Positions 1 through 5,053 of a DNA stretch of 5,053 nt are shown one piece after another. Origin of the DNA: Alphaproteobacteria bacterium (lineage in GTDB: Bacteria > Pseudomonadota > Alphaproteobacteria > Kiloniellales > J153); contig RFLL01000269.1 of the NCBI GenBank assembly GCA_003693905.1, positions 1-5,053 of the forward strand. The letters run 5' to 3'. The translations under genes were made by a program, and so were the position numbers. Numbering within the stretch: position 1 is the stretch's first letter; each line of letters opens with the position of its first letter. Below the pieces are notes generated by a model. The model saw only the letters and a program-made list of their open reading frames with translations, searched no databases and was not told where the DNA came from.

Positions 1-131
1 GCGCAGCCGCCCAGCGTCACGCCGATCCCGGCGAACGCACCCCAGCGTACCAGTCGACCTTCGAGACGACGCAGAATCTTGACGGCGTGAAGGATCGTCA
101 GCCCCCGGATCGCGGTTGGCGGTCCGGCCAT
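1..131 (-). CDS. Possible 5' end of an unrecognised membrane or lipoprotein gene (partial)
   Basis: I do not recognise this gene. From the ATG at 129-131 the minus strand is open to the left edge, giving 43 complete codons; in-frame stops (TGA TGA) lie eight codons upstream, so this ATG is the only standard start in the frame. The peptide begins MAGPPTAIRGLTILHAVKIL, continues with an Arg-rich segment (residues 21-29) and then a hydrophobic, Gly-rich stretch (about 30-42) ending in L-G-G-C at 40-43. That fits a lipobox or a signal-anchor segment, although the 30-residue n-region would be long for a lipoprotein. Most third codon positions are G or C, as expected for a real gene here. No Shine-Dalgarno sequence is visible. 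It follows aspS in the same direction after a 131 bp gap. A second minus frame starting at 166 is also open but reads as an Arg/Ser/Asp-rich, unprotein-like string. Confidence 0.35.
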   Translation of the reverse strand, partial: MAGPPTAIRGLTILHAVKILRRLEGRLVRWGAFAGIGVTLGGC

Positions 132-168
132 GCACCGGACCGCATCCGCTTTTCATCATCTGTCGCAT

Positions 169-206
169 GGTTAAAGGATTCGTTAACCGGGCGGAAGCCC
201 GAATCC
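169..206. repeat. Cluster of overlapping inverted repeats in the aspS 3' gap
   Basis: Three perfect inverted repeats overlap here. GGTTAA (169-174) faces TTAACC (183-188) across 8 nt. GGATTCG (176-182) faces CGAATCC (200-206) across 17 nt. CGGGC (188-192) faces GCCCG (197-201) across a 4-nt loop. The second and third share bases 200-201, so as RNA they cannot form fully together. Both arms of the second repeat contain a GANTC site (177-181 and 201-205), the target of the CcrM-type methylase of alphaproteobacteria. The TTAA cores at 171-174 and 183-186 are 8 nt apart, close to but not equal to the TTAA-N7-TTAA CtrA motif. It lies 38 bp upstream of the possible start at 131, so it could be an operator for that gene or a transcript-end structure for aspS. 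Confidence 0.5.
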
Positions 207-235
207 CGGGGATTGCGGGAAATTTTCACCGAAAG

Positions 236-262
236 CCGGGAAAAAATCCCGGGGCCCGGCCC
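236..262 (-). terminator. Candidate weak intrinsic terminator of aspS
   Basis: Immediately after the aspS stop the minus-strand transcript reads a short GC hairpin, GGGC-CGG-GCCC (262 down to 252), then five bases, then six U (246 down to 241). The U run also forms most of the loop of a second perfect inverted repeat, CCGGGA (236-241) with TCCCGG (247-252). A GC hairpin followed by U6 resembles an intrinsic terminator, but the stem is short and the U run does not follow it directly. The two hairpins also compete for the same bases, so this is tentative. The 10-mer AATCCCGGGG occurs both at 245-254 and at 202-211. Confidence 0.3.
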
Positions 263-2053
263 TCATTTTTCCTTTTCGAACTCCGGCGGCAGATCGAGCT
301 TGATGTGCAGTTCGCGCAAGCGCTCCTCCGGCACCTCGGCCGGTGCCCCCATCATCAGATCTTCGGCCTTCTGGTTCATCGGAAAGGCGGTGACCTCGCG
401 GATGTTCGGCTCGTCGGCCAGCAGCATGACGATGCGGTCGATCCCCGGCGCCGAGCCGCCATGGGGCGGGGCGCCGAACTTGAGAGCCGAAATCAGGCCG
501 CGGAAACGGGTATCCACCTCTTCCTGCGTGTAGCCGACGATGGCGAACGCCTTGTACATGACCTCGGGCAGATGGTTGCGGATGGCCCCCGACGACAACT
601 CCACCCCGTTGCACACGATGTCGTACTGATAGGCCTTGACCGACAGCGGGTCCTGCGTTTCCAGCGCCTCCAGCCCGCCCTGAGGCATCGAAAACGGATT
701 GTGGCTGAACTCGATCCGCCCGGTATCCTCGTCGAGCTCGTACAGCGGATAGTCGACGATCCAGCAGAACCGGAACGCGTCCGCCTCGATCAGGCCGAGT
801 TCGTGGCCGAGGCGGATACGCGCCGCACCAGCCAGCCGCTCGGCCGCCTTAACCTGATCGCAGGCGAAAAACACCGCATCGCCGTCACTGAGCCTGGCCG
901 CTTCCCTGATCTCGGCCACCCTTTGGGCGTCGAGATTGCGCGCAATCGGCCCCTTGGCCTGGCCATCGGCGAAGATGATGTAGCCGAGCCCGGCCGCCCC
1001 CTGCTCGCGCGCCCACTCGTTCATCTTGTCGAAGAAGCTGCGCGGGCGCGCCGCCGCACCCGGGGCCGGGATCGCCCGCACCACGGCGCCGCCGGCCACT
1101 GCCCGGGCGAAAATCGCAAAGCCGGACTCGTGGAACGCTGCGGTGACGTCGCAGATTTCGATCGGATTGCGCAGATCGGGCTTGTCGGTGCCGTACTTCA
1201 GCATCGCCTCGGCAAAGGGAATGCGCGGAAACGGCGGCCGGGTCACCGTGCGCCCCTGGGAGAATTCCTCGAACACCCCGGTCATGACCGGTTCGATCGC
1301 CGCGAAAACGTCTTCCTGGGTGACGAAGCTCATCTCGAAGTCGAGCTGATAGAACTCGCCCGGGGAACGGTCGGCGCGCCCATCCTCGTCGCGGAAGCAC
1401 GGCGCGATCTGAAAATACTTGTCGAACCCGGCTATCATGATGAGCTGCTTGAACATCTGCGGCGCCTGCGGCAGGGCATAGAACTTGCCCGGGTGCAGGC
1501 GGCTCGGCACCAGGTAGTCGCGGGCGCCTTCGGGGCTGCTGGCGGTCAGGATCGGAGTCTGAAACTCGGTAAAGCCCTGTTCGATCATCCGCCGCCGGAT
1601 GGAGGCGATGACCTGGCTGCGCAGCAGGATCTTGCGCTGCATCTTCTCGCGGCGCAGATCCAGATAGCGGTAGCGCAGACGGACTTCCTCGCCGGCATCC
1701 TCGTCGCTGTTGACCTGAAGCGGCAGCACCGCTGCGCGCGAGAGGATCGCCAAGTCCTCGACCCGCACCTCCACCTCGCCGGTCGGCAGGTGGGGATTGA
1801 CGGTCTCCGGCGCCCGTTCGACCACCGGGCCGGTCACCGTGATGACCGATTCCACACGCGCCGTTTCCAGTTCTTCAAACAACGGGCTGGAGGCGTCGAT
1901 CACGCACTGGGTGATGCCGTAGGTGTCGCGCAGATCGACAAACAGTAGATGCCCGTGATCGCGCTTGCGGTGGATCCAGCCCGACAGGCGGACCGTCTGG
2001 CCGGCGTGCGTGCGGCGCAGAGCGCCGCAGGTGTGCGTGCGATATTCGTGCAT
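263..2053 (-). CDS. aspS: Aspartyl-tRNA synthetase, probably non-discriminating (AspRS / Asx-RS)
   Basis: A cytoplasmic class IIb synthetase that activates aspartate with ATP and loads it on tRNA-Asp, and probably also on tRNA-Asn. The protein has 596 aa, normal for bacterial AspRS. The N-terminal OB-fold anticodon domain spans about 1-105, with WIHRKRDHG at 26-34. The catalytic core follows: motif 1 region about 150-183, aspartate-site QAPQMFKQ at 196-203, motif 2 with FRDE at 220-223 and the following RADRSPGEF, and motif 3 GIDR at 537-540. The bacterial insertion domain occupies roughly 285-420. His33 in RDHG matches the residue tied to relaxed tRNA specificity in Pseudomonas aeruginosa AspRS; discriminating enzymes such as that of E. 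coli have Leu there. I chose the ATG at 2051-2053 because [10 protein letters not shown] matches the family N-terminus. ATG at 2086 (+11 aa) is possible. TTG at 2176 is unlikely because it lies in the -35 box. No Shine-Dalgarno sequence is visible. The gene is intact and divergent from the HAD gene. Confidence 0.97.
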   Translation of the reverse strand: MHEYRTHTCGALRRTHAGQTVRLSGWIHRKRDHGHLLFVDLRDTYGITQCVIDASSPLFEELETARVESVITVTGPVVERAPETVNPHLPTGEVEVRVEDLAILSRAAVLPLQVNSDEDAGEEVRLRYRYLDLRREKMQRKILLRSQVIASIRRRMIEQGFTEFQTPILTASSPEGARDYLVPSRLHPGKFYALPQAPQMFKQLIMIAGFDKYFQIAPCFRDEDGRADRSPGEFYQLDFEMSFVTQEDVFAAIEPVMTGVFEEFSQGRTVTRPPFPRIPFAEAMLKYGTDKPDLRNPIEICDVTAAFHESGFAIFARAVAGGAVVRAIPAPGAAARPRSFFDKMNEWAREQGAAGLGYIIFADGQAKGPIARNLDAQRVAEIREAARLSDGDAVFFACDQVKAAERLAGAARIRLGHELGLIEADAFRFCWIVDYPLYELDEDTGRIEFSHNPFSMPQGGLEALETQDPLSVKAYQYDIVCNGVELSSGAIRNHLPEVMYKAFAIVGYTQEEVDTRFRGLISALKFGAPPHGGSAPGIDRIVMLLADEPNIREVTAFPMNQKAEDLMMGAPAEVPEERLRELHIKLDLPPEFEKEK

Positions 2054-2054
2054 G

Positions 2055-2068
2055 GCAAGAGGGCTTGC
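2055..2068 (-). promoter_or_regulatory. Small hairpin directly before the chosen aspS start codon
   Basis: The minus-strand RNA can fold GCAAG-CCCU-CUUGC, a perfect 5-bp stem with a 4-nt loop, ending one base before the AUG at 2053. It occupies the place of a Shine-Dalgarno sequence, which is missing. It could dampen initiation at 2053. If translation starts instead at the ATG at 2086, it is only coding sequence. The stem is short and could be chance. Confidence 0.3.
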
Positions 2069-2147
2069 AGCCTGGTCGTTGGGCATGAGATGTGGCGTCG
2101 TCGCTGCCGGGGTGGGTTTCAGGATGGCTTGTTGCCTGTGCGGGCGC

Positions 2148-2176
2148 AAAAGGCACCGAAGCGGCGGCTTTGTCAA
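2148..2176 (-). promoter_or_regulatory. Candidate sigma-70 type promoter for aspS
   Basis: Read on the minus strand, a perfect consensus -35 box TTGACA (2176 down to 2171) is followed by 17 bp and then CCTTTT (2153 down to 2148), a poor -10 box. The predicted transcription start near 2141 would give an aspS leader of about 88 nt. The -35 match and spacing are good and the -10 is weak, which is common for alphaproteobacterial housekeeping promoters. No other strong match was seen between here and the aspS start. Confidence 0.45.
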
Positions 2177-2221
2177 GCGCAGGCCATCAATCCTGCCATG
2201 ACGCCGGCGAAGCCGGACCGG

Positions 2222-2252
2222 TTTGACGCCTCGGCCTGCTTTGACGCATTGT
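2222..2252 (+). promoter_or_regulatory. Paired TTTGACGC repeats, candidate promoter of the HAD gene
   Basis: TTTGACGC occurs at 2222-2229 and again at 2240-2247, an 18-bp step. Each copy contains TTGACG, a good alphaproteobacterial -35. From the first copy (TTGACG 2223-2228), 18 bp lead to CATTGT (2247-2252), a fair -10, putting the transcript start near 2258-2260, a few bases before the ATG at 2263. The second copy has no convincing -10 at the right distance. The pair could instead be a regulator site. A small perfect hairpin, CCGGC-GAA-GCCGG, lies just upstream at 2204-2216. The aspS promoter points the other way, with the two -35 boxes about 46 bp apart. Confidence 0.3.
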
Positions 2253-2262
2253 GGCGGCCGTC

Positions 2263-3120
2263 ATGACCCGTGTCGAACCATCGTCGGCGGCGGCCCCGGG
2301 CGCTGATGCCGCCATGCGCCCGCTGACCCGCTTTCCCACGGCCACGCGCGCCCGGGTGCGCACCGTCCTGTTCGATATCGACGATACCCTGACCACCGAA
2401 GGCCGCCTGAGTGCTGCGGCCTACGGCGCCCTGGAGCGCCTGCACGAAGCCGGGCTGACGGTCATCCCGATCACCGGCCGGCCAGCCGGCTGGTGCGATC
2501 ATATTGCGCGCATGTGGCCGGTCGACGCCGTAGTCGGCGAGAACGGCGCCTTCTACTTCCGCTACCTGCGGGCCGAGCGGCGCCTGATCCGCCGCTTCGT
2601 CGTGCCCGAGGCCGAACGGGCCGGTCATCGCCGTGCGCTCGAAAACCTGCGTGCCCGCATCCTGGCTGCGGTGCCGGGTGCCGGAGTAGCCTCGGACCAG
2701 CCCTACCGGGAGGCCGATCTGGCGATCGACTATTGCGAGGACGTGGCCCCCTTGCCGCCGGCGGCGGTCGCGCGCATCGTGGCCCTGTTCGAGGACGCAG
2801 GGGCCACGGCCAAGGTCAGCTCGATCCACGTCAACGGCTGGTTCGGAACCTACGACAAGCTGACCACGACCCGGCTGCTGTTCGCCGAAGCCTTTGCCGC
2901 CGACCTCGATGCAGTGCGCGAGGAGTGCGTGTTCGTCGGCGATTCCCCTAACGATGCGCCGATGTTTGCCTATTTTCCGCACGCGGTCGGGGTTGCCAAC
3001 GTGCGCGATTTCGCCGGGGCTCTGCCTGCGTCCCCGGCCTACGTCACCCGGCGGCGCGCCGGGGCCGGATTCGCCGAACTAGCCCGGGCACTGCTGCGGG
3101 CCCGACGCCCCCCGTCGTGA
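2263..3120 (+). CDS. HAD-superfamily phosphatase, type IIB-like, substrate unknown
   Basis: A probable cytoplasmic Mg-dependent phosphatase of the haloacid dehalogenase superfamily, 285 aa. All four HAD motifs are present (numbered from the ATG at 2263): motif I LFDIDDTLT with nucleophile Asp38 and acid Asp40, motif II ITGRP with Thr71, motif III Lys199 in TYDKLTTTR, and motif IV GDSPNDAPMF with Asp227 and Asp231. About 110 residues between motifs II and III form the cap; their position and the VGENGAF segment point to the C2 cap class (Cof-like, sucrose-phosphatase or mannosyl-3-phosphoglycerate-phosphatase-like). The natural substrate cannot be read from sequence. No signal peptide or membrane segment is seen. 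The start is uncertain: GTG at 2251, ATG at 2263 and ATG at 2314 are in frame, none with a clear ribosome site; the last leaves 16 residues before the first conserved strand. The gene sits between divergent aspS and rnd and appears intact. Confidence 0.9.
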   Translation: MTRVEPSSAAAPGADAAMRPLTRFPTATRARVRTVLFDIDDTLTTEGRLSAAAYGALERLHEAGLTVIPITGRPAGWCDHIARMWPVDAVVGENGAFYFRYLRAERRLIRRFVVPEAERAGHRRALENLRARILAAVPGAGVASDQPYREADLAIDYCEDVAPLPPAAVARIVALFEDAGATAKVSSIHVNGWFGTYDKLTTTRLLFAEAFAADLDAVREECVFVGDSPNDAPMFAYFPHAVGVANVRDFAGALPASPAYVTRRRAGAGFAELARALLRARRPPS

Positions 3121-3169
3121 CCGCAGCTCTCGTCGCAACTGCCCCCATCGTCACGATCCCGGCCGAGGT

Positions 3170-3197
3170 TTGCCTGTCCGGGGTTTGCGTGTATACC
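3170..3197 (+). promoter_or_regulatory. Candidate rnd promoter abutting the start codon
   Basis: TTGCCT (3170-3175), a 16-bp spacer and TATACC (3192-3197) form a recognisable sigma-70 type promoter. Transcription would be expected to begin about 6-8 bases after the -10, at 3203-3205, directly next to the rnd ATG at 3206. The mRNA would then be leaderless or nearly so, which agrees with the lack of a Shine-Dalgarno sequence before that ATG. The 85-bp gap after the HAD stop shows no convincing terminator, so read-through from the HAD gene is also possible. Confidence 0.45.
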
Positions 3198-3205
3198 GCA
3201 AGACC

Positions 3206-4378
3206 ATGACCCTAATAACCGAGTCCGCCGCGCTTGAAGCCTTCTGCGCCCGTCAGGCCAAGGCAGATTACATCGCCGTGGACACCGAATTCATGCGCGA
3301 TTCGACCTACTGGCCGAAGCTGTGCCTGGTCCAGATCGCCGGCCCCGAGGAGGCCGCCGCAATTGACCCCCTGGCCCCAGGAATGGATCTGGAGCCCCTG
3401 TTTTCACTGTTGAAAAACAGGAAGGTGCTGAAGGTTTTTCATTCTGCACGCCAGGATATGGAAATCTTCTACCTGCTCATGGATCGCCTGCCCGAGCCGA
3501 TCTTCGACACCCAGGTGGCGGCCATGGTGTGCGGCTTCGGCGAATCGGTCGGCTACGACACCCTGGTGCGCAAGCTGACCGGCGTGCGGATCGACAAGTC
3601 GAGTCGCTTCGCCGACTGGTCGCGCCGCCCGCTGAAAAAGCGCCAAGTGGACTATGCCCTGGCCGACGTGATCCACCTGCGCCCGGTCTATGAGAAATTG
3701 CGCCGGCGGCTGGAAAAGACCGGCCGCACGGGCTGGCTGCAAGAGGAGATGGCGGTGCTGACCGACCCGCGGACCTACCGCCTCGACCCCGAAACGGCGT
3801 GGCGGCGACTCAAGACCCGCTCTCACGATCCGCGCTATCTGGCCGTGTTGCGGGCGCTGGCCGCGTGGCGCGAGAGCGAGGCCCAGCGCCGCAACGTGCC
3901 GCGCAACCGGGTGCTGCGCGACGAACAGCTTTTCGACATCGCGGTCCACCGGCCGACCAATGAAGAGGAACTGGCCCGCACCCGCGGCCTGTCGCGCGAG
4001 GTCGCGCGGGGACGCATCGGGCAGGAAATTCTGCGCGCCGTAGCTGCGGGTCTGGCCGTGCCCGACGACGAATGCCCGACTCCGCCGCCCCGGGCCGAAC
4101 GGCCGGCCGGCCTCGGCCCCGTGATCGATCTGCTCAAGGTCCTTCTGAAGACGCAATGTGAACGCCATGAAGTGGCGCAGAAACTGGTTGCCAGCACCGC
4201 CGACCTGGAGGCCATCGCCGCCGACGATGAAGCCCGGGTGCCGGCGCTCAGCGGCTGGCGTCGGGAGATCTTCGGCCGCGATGCACTGGCTCTCAAACAC
4301 GGCGAGATCGCCCTGGCCGTGCAGGACCGGGCGGTGCGCCTGATCCCGGTTCCGGGCAAACGCGCCAAGGCCTCGTAG
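3206..4378 (+). CDS. rnd: Ribonuclease D
   Basis: A cytoplasmic 3'-to-5' exoribonuclease that trims 3' ends of tRNA precursors and other stable RNAs. It has 390 aa, typical for the family. The DEDDy exonuclease domain spans about 1-170: Exo I VDTEF with Asp26 and Glu28, Exo II HSARQDMEIF with Asp84, and Exo III YALAD with Tyr150 and Asp154, so all catalytic residues are present. An HRDC domain follows at about 209-288, then a second helical C-terminal domain at about 300-375 and a basic tail. ATG at 3206 is preferred because MTLITESAAL matches family N-termini. The in-frame TTG at 3170 would add 12 residues but coincides with the -35 box. No Shine-Dalgarno sequence is seen. The stop is TAG at 4376-4378. 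RNase D beside aspS is a familiar alphaproteobacterial arrangement, here with the HAD gene between them. The M23 gene follows 35 bp downstream and may be cotranscribed. Confidence 0.97.
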   Translation: MTLITESAALEAFCARQAKADYIAVDTEFMRDSTYWPKLCLVQIAGPEEAAAIDPLAPGMDLEPLFSLLKNRKVLKVFHSARQDMEIFYLLMDRLPEPIFDTQVAAMVCGFGESVGYDTLVRKLTGVRIDKSSRFADWSRRPLKKRQVDYALADVIHLRPVYEKLRRRLEKTGRTGWLQEEMAVLTDPRTYRLDPETAWRRLKTRSHDPRYLAVLRALAAWRESEAQRRNVPRNRVLRDEQLFDIAVHRPTNEEELARTRGLSREVARGRIGQEILRAVAAGLAVPDDECPTPPPRAERPAGLGPVIDLLKVLLKTQCERHEVAQKLVASTADLEAIAADDEARVPALSGWRREIFGRDALALKHGEIALAVQDRAVRLIPVPGKRAKAS

Positions 4379-4396
4379 CAGGCGCCCGCACACCCG

Positions 4397-4404
4397 GGTG
4401 GAGG
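4397..4404 (+). promoter_or_regulatory. Strong ribosome binding site of the M23 peptidase gene
   Basis: GGTGGAGG ends 9 nt before the ATG at 4414. It fixes the start of the peptidase gene and is the only clear Shine-Dalgarno sequence before any gene in this window. Confidence 0.75.
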
Positions 4405-4413
4405 CCCCGCGCC

Positions 4414-5053
4414 ATGCGAACGGCGGTTATCGCGCTCATCTGCGTGCCGATCCTCGGCCTTGCGGCGCGCACCGTCGTCAGCGCCGATCCTCCGCCCCCG
4501 ACATTGCGCCTTGCCGTCCCGCTCGCCTGCCCGCCCGGCATCGTATGCATGGTCCAGAACTACGTCGATCACGACCCCGGACCGGGGGCGCGCGATCACA
4601 CTTGCGGCCCGCTTGCCACCGACGGCCACCAGGGTATCGACATCCGGGTTCCGGGACTGCGCGAGATGAGCCTCGGCGTGCCGGTGGTGGCCGCGGCGGC
4701 GGGGGTCGTGCGCCGGGTGCGCGACGGCATCCCCGACGTGTCGATTCGCGACGCCGGACCGCCACCGCCGGGAGCCGTTGCCGGCAATACGGTCGTCGTC
4801 GATCACCCGGGCGGCTGGCAGACCCAGTACAGCCACCTGCGCCGCGGCTCGATCGCGGTGCACCCGGGCCAGCTGGTGACCGCGGGAACCCGGCTCGGCC
4901 TTGTCGGTCTTTCGGGCAATACCGAGTTTCCCCACGTGCATTTCGTCGTGCGCTATCGCGGCGGGGCGCGCGATCCCTATACCGGGCGTCCCCCGGGTCG
5001 GGGTTGCGGCGCGCCCGGACGCGTGCTGTGGACGCCTGCGGCCGCGGCCACAC
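4414..5053 (+). CDS. Secreted M23 family zinc metallopeptidase (3' end missing)
   Basis: A LytM-like peptidase of the cell envelope; such enzymes usually cut peptidoglycan cross-links, although some serve only as scaffolds. There are 213 complete codons and the frame is still open at the window edge. Residues 1-24 form a signal peptide (hydrophobic core about 4-18, probable cleavage after V-S-A before DPPPP). The mature part has C-P-P-G-I-V-C-M-V-Q-N-Y at 39-50 and DPGPGARDHTCG at 54-65. The M23 core is complete: zinc ligands His72 and Asp76 in GHQGID, His141 in YSHL, and HVH with His174 and His176, so it should be catalytically active. Cysteines 39, 45 and 64 are kept, but two positions that I remember as Cys in relatives (E-C-G-N and Y-C-H) read V-A-G-N and Y-S-H here. 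The start is supported by the strong ribosome site. The gene lies 35 bp after rnd with no terminator seen, so the two may share a transcript. Confidence 0.93.
   Translation, partial: MRTAVIALICVPILGLAARTVVSADPPPPTLRLAVPLACPPGIVCMVQNYVDHDPGPGARDHTCGPLATDGHQGIDIRVPGLREMSLGVPVVAAAAGVVRRVRDGIPDVSIRDAGPPPPGAVAGNTVVVDHPGGWQTQYSHLRRGSIAVHPGQLVTAGTRLGLVGLSGNTEFPHVHFVVRYRGGARDPYTGRPPGRGCGAPGRVLWTPAAAAT

Noticed and set aside
116..1948. A 610-codon open frame on the plus strand opposite aspS
   Set aside because: Its codons are exactly aligned with the aspS codons on the other strand. In GC-rich genes, TTA, CTA and TCA are rare, so the complement of a real gene stays open. The translation is rich in Arg, His and Asp and resembles no family I know.
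2054..2140. A T-box or riboswitch in the aspS leader
   Set aside because: No specifier loop, T-box sequence or terminator/antiterminator pair is visible, and T-boxes are not expected in Proteobacteria.
2054..2176. Longest possible aspS start at TTG 2174-2176
   Set aside because: This TTG is the first half of the TTGACA -35 box, and the extra N-terminal residues do not resemble AspRS.
2173..2982. A 269-codon minus-strand frame opposite the HAD gene
   Set aside because: Same codon-aligned shadow effect; the plus strand has all four HAD motifs, so it is the coding strand.
3170..3205. Longest possible rnd start at TTG 3170-3172
   Set aside because: This TTG is part of the -35 box TTGCCT; the ATG at 3206 matches the family N-terminus.
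3404..4393. A 329-codon minus-strand frame opposite rnd
   Set aside because: Codon-aligned shadow of rnd, whose DEDDy residues and HRDC domain are on the plus strand.
3835..5053. Long minus-strand frames (to 4941 and from 4478 to the right edge) across the rnd/M23 boundary
   Set aside because: They overlap the well-supported rnd and M23 genes, their translations are Arg/Ala/Gly-rich without motifs, and the boundary carries a strong plus-strand ribosome site.
1..5053. Mobile element, prophage, CRISPR or toxin-antitoxin content
   Set aside because: No transposase or integrase motifs, regularly spaced repeats, att-like duplications or small paired genes were seen; the genes are intact housekeeping or envelope functions with uniform codon use.

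Overview
This GC-rich window looks like a chromosomal housekeeping region of an alphaproteobacterium, probably Rhodospirillales-like. The evidence is the style of the aspartyl-tRNA synthetase (a start of the type M-H-x-Y-R-T-H-T-C-G and an RDHG motif typical of non-discriminating enzymes), the proximity of RNase D to aspS, and an M23 peptidase of a type I remember from alphaproteobacteria. The exact taxon cannot be read from the sequence. I see no mobile element, CRISPR array, tRNA, rRNA or defence system.

Layout from left to right: (1) positions 1-131, minus strand, the first 43 codons of a gene that runs off the left edge; this is tentative, and the product is unknown but has a hydrophobic stretch ending in a lipobox-like L-G-G-C. 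(2) 132-262, an intergenic gap with a candidate aspS terminator and a cluster of overlapping inverted repeats at 169-206. (3) 263-2053, minus strand, aspS, complete at 596 aa. (4) 2054-2262, a divergent promoter region with a consensus TTGACA for aspS and two TTTGACGC repeats facing the other way. (5) 2263-3120, plus strand, a HAD-superfamily type IIB-like phosphatase of unknown substrate, complete. (6) 3121-3205, a short gap holding a good candidate promoter whose predicted transcription start falls at the rnd start codon. (7) 3206-4378, plus strand, rnd (RNase D), complete at 390 aa. (8) 4414-5053, plus strand, a secreted M23 metallopeptidase, complete at the N-terminus and open at the right edge, with the only clear Shine-Dalgarno sequence in the window.

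AspRS charges tRNA and RNase D trims the 3' ends of tRNA precursors and other stable RNAs, so two of the genes belong to tRNA biology. The HAD phosphatase and the peptidase have no evident functional link to them. rnd and the peptidase gene (35 bp apart, no terminator seen) may be cotranscribed. aspS and the HAD gene are divergent and share one control region.

I did not find a new multi-gene system. The points most worth checking are the nested inverted repeats with two GANTC sites at 169-206, the possibly leaderless rnd transcript, and the apparent joint loss of two cysteines in the M23 peptidase.
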